From assembly GCA_002371215.1 (NCBI GenBank), contig DFGL01000060.1, forward strand, positions 1-64,000: a DNA stretch of 64,000 bases, in the 5' to 3' direction. Each line of letters begins with the position of its first letter. Within the stretch, counting starts at the first letter, position 1. The stretch is from Ruminococcaceae bacterium UBA3751 (GTDB lineage Bacteria; Bacillota; Clostridia; Oscillospirales; Acutalibacteraceae). Under the pieces are notes generated by a model, which saw nothing but the letters and a program-made list of their open reading frames with translations, searched no databases and was not told the origin of the DNA. The position numbers and the translations under genes were made by a program. This document shows positions 60,664 to 64,000 of the stretch, one piece after another.

Positions 60664-60697
60664 AATAACACCGTATTTCTATAGTTATTCAGTATAT

Positions 60698-60726
60698 ATA
60701 TTAATATATAAATTATAATAAGTCAA
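60698..60726 (-). promoter_or_regulatory. Promoter of the aromatic amino-acid operon
   Basis: Minus-strand TTGACT (60726-60721) and TAATAT (60703-60698), 17 nt apart. The leader is only about 30 nt, with no room for a T-box or leader peptide, so regulation by charged tRNA is unlikely at this point. Confidence 0.6.
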
Positions 60727-60772
60727 ATTATATCAGAATTATGTAATATTTTTTTAATAGTATACATAAAAA

Positions 60773-60797
60773 AGGCTTCGGGATAAACCCGAAGCCT
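60773..60797 (-). terminator. Intrinsic terminator after the 51-aa ORF
   Basis: AGGCTTCGGG and CCCGAAGCCT around a 5-nt loop; TTTTTTATG follows on the minus strand. Confidence 0.88.
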
Positions 60798-60804
60798 GAT
60801 TTAA

Positions 60805-60960
60805 TTAGTCACCGAAAACGTCGTTATCAACATTTCCGTTTGCGTTTACTGTGATATCGTAGACATCGTCATCTAACTTATCACCGCTTGTAAAGATTGA
60901 ATTGTACGGGATTGCGTACTTGTGTACGTCAATGCTCGGCGCACTATAAGATCTTTTCAT
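60805..60960 (-). CDS. 51-aa acidic ORF behind a giant secreted protein
   Basis: Starts MKRSYSAPSIDVHKYAIPYN and ends NGNVDNDVFGD, with Asp-rich C-terminal half. GGAGGTG is 5 nt before the ATG. No signal peptide, no membrane span and no cysteine. It lies 19 nt after the giant protein gene and before the shared terminator, so it is probably co-transcribed. It could be a small intracellular partner or a precursor peptide; no modification enzyme is visible in the window. Confidence 0.6.
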   Translation of the reverse strand: MKRSYSAPSIDVHKYAIPYNSIFTSGDKLDDDVYDITVNANGNVDNDVFGD

Positions 60961-60979
60961 ATAGACACCTCCGCGTTAA

Positions 60980-63900
60980 TTACATCTTCCAAGTATCATC
61001 GCCCATTGTCTTGGAGTATACAGTCTTAGTTACGGTCTTGCCGCCCTCAGTTGTCTTGTAAGTGAGATAAGCTCTGTATCTTACTCTGAGAGTCTTGCCC
61101 TTAAGGTTGGCTGTCGGAATAGAAATATTCATGTTGCCGTAATCCTTATAGGTTGTTGACTTAAATCTGTTTGCACCAAGAGTTGTGTAGGTTGAAAGGT
61201 TGAGGTCCTCAACAGCGATTTCATCGCTGTTATGGCCAACATATGCGAGGATACCGCACTCTACGATGCTGTCCATTCCATCCGGAGAGTAAACCTTGCC
61301 GTGCATTGTGAATTTCTCATCAGTTACTACAAGGCCCTGTCTTACGCTCGTCTTAGCTGTTGCAGTAACGAAGCCGCTATTCATAGCTTCCTCGTAAGTT
61401 GTTTCGCTCTCGTAGATAACGATTATGCAGTTGCTGTCAGGATGGAATACATAATCGCCTTTTGCATCAACAGTGAACGGAACCTCTGTACCCTGAACGC
61501 TTGTATCGTAGTTAGCTCTTGCTTCTGACCATGTTTCAAAGTCTTCGCCTTCAACAATTGTCATACCATAGAGCTCGCCGCCACGGCTTACGCCTGCGCC
61601 CGGAACGTTTACGTCATCGCCGTCAATGTTCATAACGCCGGGAACCGTCTTAGCCTTAACACGGGTTTCAACGATTGCGGTTTCATCAACCTTAACCTTT
61701 GAGTTGTAAAGAACGTCAAGCTCTGCCGATGCGTCACGGTCTGCATTATAAACTGTAAGAACGAAGGTATCAGCGTCCTCATCAGCCTCATACATAGCCA
61801 TGATTACTGTATCCTTAGTGATTTCAACAGCTTCGTCAGTAGCTCTCTCATAACCTGTGAAGGTATAGAACGGATACTTCGGAACAGCAATTTCCATTGA
61901 TTCGCCGTTATTGGTAAGGATAACCTTGCCGTTAGCTTCATCATAGGTGTAGGTTGCGCCTGCAGATACATACTCAACGTCGTATACGTGGTTGAGGTTA
62001 TCGTTGAATACAACCTTGAAGCCCTTTTCAGCTGTACCGTCAGTGTAGTATTCGCCCCTTGTAATTGTTGTATCGCCAACTACTACAAAGTCAAAGGTTT
62101 CAACTGCGCCTGTCTTTAAAGGCTTGTGATTCTTAACAGTTCTTGACTGGTAAGTATAAGTCCATTCAACGGGCTTGCCGTCCGGCTGTGCAAGATGAAT
62201 CTCTGTGCCGTAAGGCTGGTCAGCATATGTTTCAATAACGTTACCCTTTTCATCCTTAACTGTTACGTCATAAGTAATAGTTTCAATATGAGTAAGGATA
62301 GTTGCGATCTGAGAATCAAGCTCGCTGTTCTCAACATAGTTTACGCCGATTACAGGCTTGCTGCTGAGAGGAGCAATGTTAACAGTTGTGTAAAGTGTAT
62401 TAGCGAGTGCCTGAGCTTCCTGTCTTGCTACGGTTACGTCCTTAGCGTCGGGGTCGCTCATTTCAGCGTCTACAAGAGCGATTACAGCGTCAGCCGTGTA
62501 ATTATCCTGCTCTACGTTTGACTCTGTCGGCGGGATAACTGCTGTAATTGCGTCAGCCTCAGTGCTGATAGCAGCGTCGTTATCCTCGTTGTACTTAGCA
62601 ACACCGTTTACAAGTGCGTGCTGAGCAGCAGCGTCGTTAGCTATCTGATAATACTTATTAGTAGTAATCGGAGCTGCAGCGAATGCGCTGTTGATAGCGT
62701 TAAGGCTCTCGGTTGTGTACTTCTTATCATAATCTGATGTAAATACGTTGCCGAGTGCTGTCATTGCGCTGTTAATCGGAGCAAAGTTAGCCCATCTCTT
62801 AAGAGCTGCGTACTTAGCCTTGATGTTTGCAGCGAGCTGGTTGATAGCAGCCTGCTCTGTGCTGAGCGATACGCCTGAAGCCTGTTCAACAGCTTCAATA
62901 TCGTCAATTGTAAGACCGAGTGCGTCAAGGTCTGCGAGGTCAAGAGCGTCGCCGTCGCTGTTATTGAATCTTGCATAACCGCGGGTACCTACTACTACGG
63001 TGTTACCGTCTGTATCGTAAGTAGGAGTAGCATAAATGCCTGCGTTTGTGCCGTCGCCGAAGATTGCAACGTCGCCTGCTTCGTAAGCAGCCTTGAAGTC
63101 ATTCCATGTATTAGTTGTGTAAGTACCGTACGGGTTAGCGTCGGTTACGTCGTTATTTGTATTGTACTTAGTATAGTTTACGTTATCGTTTGCCTTAACA
63201 ACGGCGCCGATATCCTTGCCTTCGTTCTGAGCCTGAGCAACAGGTCTTGTGAGTTCAATGTTTGTTGCTGCAGGGATAAGAGCCTTCCAAGCGTCGTAAA
63301 GATTCTGATATCTTGTTACGAGAGCTGAGGTAAGGTTAGCGGTTGTAAGGTCTCTGTAGCTGTTGCCGCCGCCGAAATCGTTTGAAGTAGCTGCAGCGAG
63401 CTTGTTCTTCATATTATTCCAGGAAGCCTCTGTGTAATCATTCTTATTAAGAGTGTTTACTGTTGTAACGAGGTCCTTAAGGTTAGAGATATCAATTACG
63501 GTTGTATTCTGAGTATAGGTGTTTGACGTTCTCTCATGATAGTAGCCGTTATATACGTTCTTAAGAATTGATACGCCGGCACCGTCAGCCATCCAGTAGA
63601 ATACTGTACCGAAGTAACCTGTGAAGGAATATACCGTTGATTTAGGTGTTGTATTTCTTGTAAGAGTAACAGCAGCTTCCTCGGGAAGGCTGAGATATGC
63701 GTTACCTGCAACAAGAGTTGTTGTTTGGGGGAATGCCCAGATACCGGGAGCAGCACTCATTGTACCTTCTGTTGAAGCAATACCTGAGGTTAAGCTTCCG
63801 TCCTCGCCTGCTTTACCGAACTGGTAGCTGCCTGCGCCGTCCGAATAACCTCTTACACCTACAAAGTTTGCAACGCCGTAAGTACCGCCGTTTGTTGTTG

Positions 63901-64000
63901 AAACGGAGAGTTTACCGGGATACTGTGCACATTCCTCTTCAGACATTGCAACAGAGGGAAGCTCATTAAAGGAAACAGCGTTTGCCTTGTGAATTTCATT
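60980..64000 (-). CDS. Very large exported-type protein, N-terminus outside the window
   Basis: At least 1006 aa; the frame stays open to the window edge, so the start and any signal peptide are missing. Near the visible N-terminus are beta-rich, Gly/Thr-rich segments (GTYGVANFVGVRGYSDGAG). Helical FIVAR-like modules follow (about 155-225 and 330-520: YTEASWNNMKNKLAAA; YNLYDAWKAL-type ends). At about 555-640 the pattern YDVTVKDEKGNVIETYADQP and GEYYTDGTAEKGFKVVF suggests InlB/Flg_new-type or similar beta repeats. The last 250 residues are a beta-rich domain ending in RYRAYLTYKTTEGGKTVTK. No LPXTG was seen. It is probably a surface adhesin or matrix protein; function unknown. Confidence 0.75.
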   Translation of the reverse strand, partial: NEIHKANAVSFNELPSVAMSEEECAQYPGKLSVSTTNGGTYGVANFVGVRGYSDGAGSYQFGKAGEDGSLTSGIASTEGTMSAAPGIWAFPQTTTLVAGNAYLSLPEEAAVTLTRNTTPKSTVYSFTGYFGTVFYWMADGAGVSILKNVYNGYYHERTSNTYTQNTTVIDISNLKDLVTTVNTLNKNDYTEASWNNMKNKLAAATSNDFGGGNSYRDLTTANLTSALVTRYQNLYDAWKALIPAATNIELTRPVAQAQNEGKDIGAVVKANDNVNYTKYNTNNDVTDANPYGTYTTNTWNDFKAAYEAGDVAIFGDGTNAGIYATPTYDTDGNTVVVGTRGYARFNNSDGDALDLADLDALGLTIDDIEAVEQASGVSLSTEQAAINQLAANIKAKYAALKRWANFAPINSAMTALGNVFTSDYDKKYTTESLNAINSAFAAAPITTNKYYQIANDAAAQHALVNGVAKYNEDNDAAISTEADAITAVIPPTESNVEQDNYTADAVIALVDAEMSDPDAKDVTVARQEAQALANTLYTTVNIAPLSSKPVIGVNYVENSELDSQIATILTHIETITYDVTVKDEKGNVIETYADQPYGTEIHLAQPDGKPVEWTYTYQSRTVKNHKPLKTGAVETFDFVVVGDTTITRGEYYTDGTAEKGFKVVFNDNLNHVYDVEYVSAGATYTYDEANGKVILTNNGESMEIAVPKYPFYTFTGYERATDEAVEITKDTVIMAMYEADEDADTFVLTVYNADRDASAELDVLYNSKVKVDETAIVETRVKAKTVPGVMNIDGDDVNVPGAGVSRGGELYGMTIVEGEDFETWSEARANYDTSVQGTEVPFTVDAKGDYVFHPDSNCIIVIYESETTYEEAMNSGFVTATAKTSVRQGLVVTDEKFTMHGKVYSPDGMDSIVECGILAYVGHNSDEIAVEDLNLSTYTTLGANRFKSTTYKDYGNMNISIPTANLKGKTLRVRYRAYLTYKTTEGGKTVTKTVYSKTMGDDTWKM

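Noticed and set aside
60664..60772. T-box or leader-peptide attenuator before tyrA
   Set aside because: The predicted promoter leaves about 30 nt of leader and no Trp/Tyr/Phe-rich peptide or T-box core is visible.

Overview
The window looks like chromosome of a low-to-mid-GC Gram-positive anaerobe of the Clostridia, most likely an Oscillospiraceae/Ruminococcaceae-type gut bacterium. This is inferred from gene content: SepF and DivIVA, lipoprotein signal peptidase, Na+-pumping decarboxylase subunits, GH25 lysozymes, very large secreted proteins with LALVM...AFAAD signal peptides, strong GGAGG ribosome binding sites and AT-rich intergenic DNA. No rRNA, tRNA, CRISPR array, transposase or phage gene was seen.

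Left part (1-12.9 kb): two giant exported proteins (about 2488 and 1343 aa) lie tail to tail. They have collinear signal peptides, share a roughly 300-500 aa repeat unit that I do not recognise, and carry the same 23-nt upstream motif next to their promoters. The first also has a roughly 500-nt hairpin-rich leader. At 12.9-15.1 kb is a Zn/Cd-type P1B ATPase with a separate HMA metal-binding protein under a CzrA/SmtB-like operator. At 15.3-23.2 kb are a TtcA-like PP-loop enzyme, a lipoprotein, a deleted metallophosphoesterase pseudogene, a zinc-ribbon/membrane/EEP-phosphatase fusion with a GPH-family symporter and a 41-aa membrane peptide, then two tandem GH25 lysozymes.

Centre (23.2-39.4 kb): one nearly gapless minus-strand superoperon, miaB-ylbF/ymcA-like-mutS-mutL-miaA-hlyD-like-yggS-sepF-divIVA-ileS-lspA-rluA-family-HAD. 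It joins tRNA modification, mismatch repair, septum/pole proteins, Ile-tRNA charging and lipoprotein maturation, much like the Bacillus ymcB-ymcA-mutSL and ylm-divIVA-ileS-lspA blocks, but without ylmG and ylmH.

Right part (39.4-64 kb): malQ; a Cys-rich clostridial protein whose ribosome binding site sits in a long hairpin; pcrA with oadB/oadG; ymdB-lipoprotein-recG; a DtxR-like regulator with a GT2 glycosyltransferase; then an approximately 8 kb minus-strand run tyrA-aroB-aroA-aroC-pheA-VTT membrane protein-galK-diacylglycerol kinase. The aro genes cover dehydroquinate synthesis, EPSP, chorismate and the prephenate branches to Phe and Tyr. The right edge holds a third very large protein, cut by the window, followed by a 51-aa ORF.

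An AT-rich dispersed intergenic repeat family (ATTCGTTGCAATAA cores, AATTCCGAATT blocks and GGGCGGG hairpins) occurs in at least five places, mostly just beyond intrinsic terminators. Two genes have consensus promoters placed so that transcription should begin at the ATG, suggesting leaderless mRNAs. All family names come from reading motifs by eye; no database search was run.
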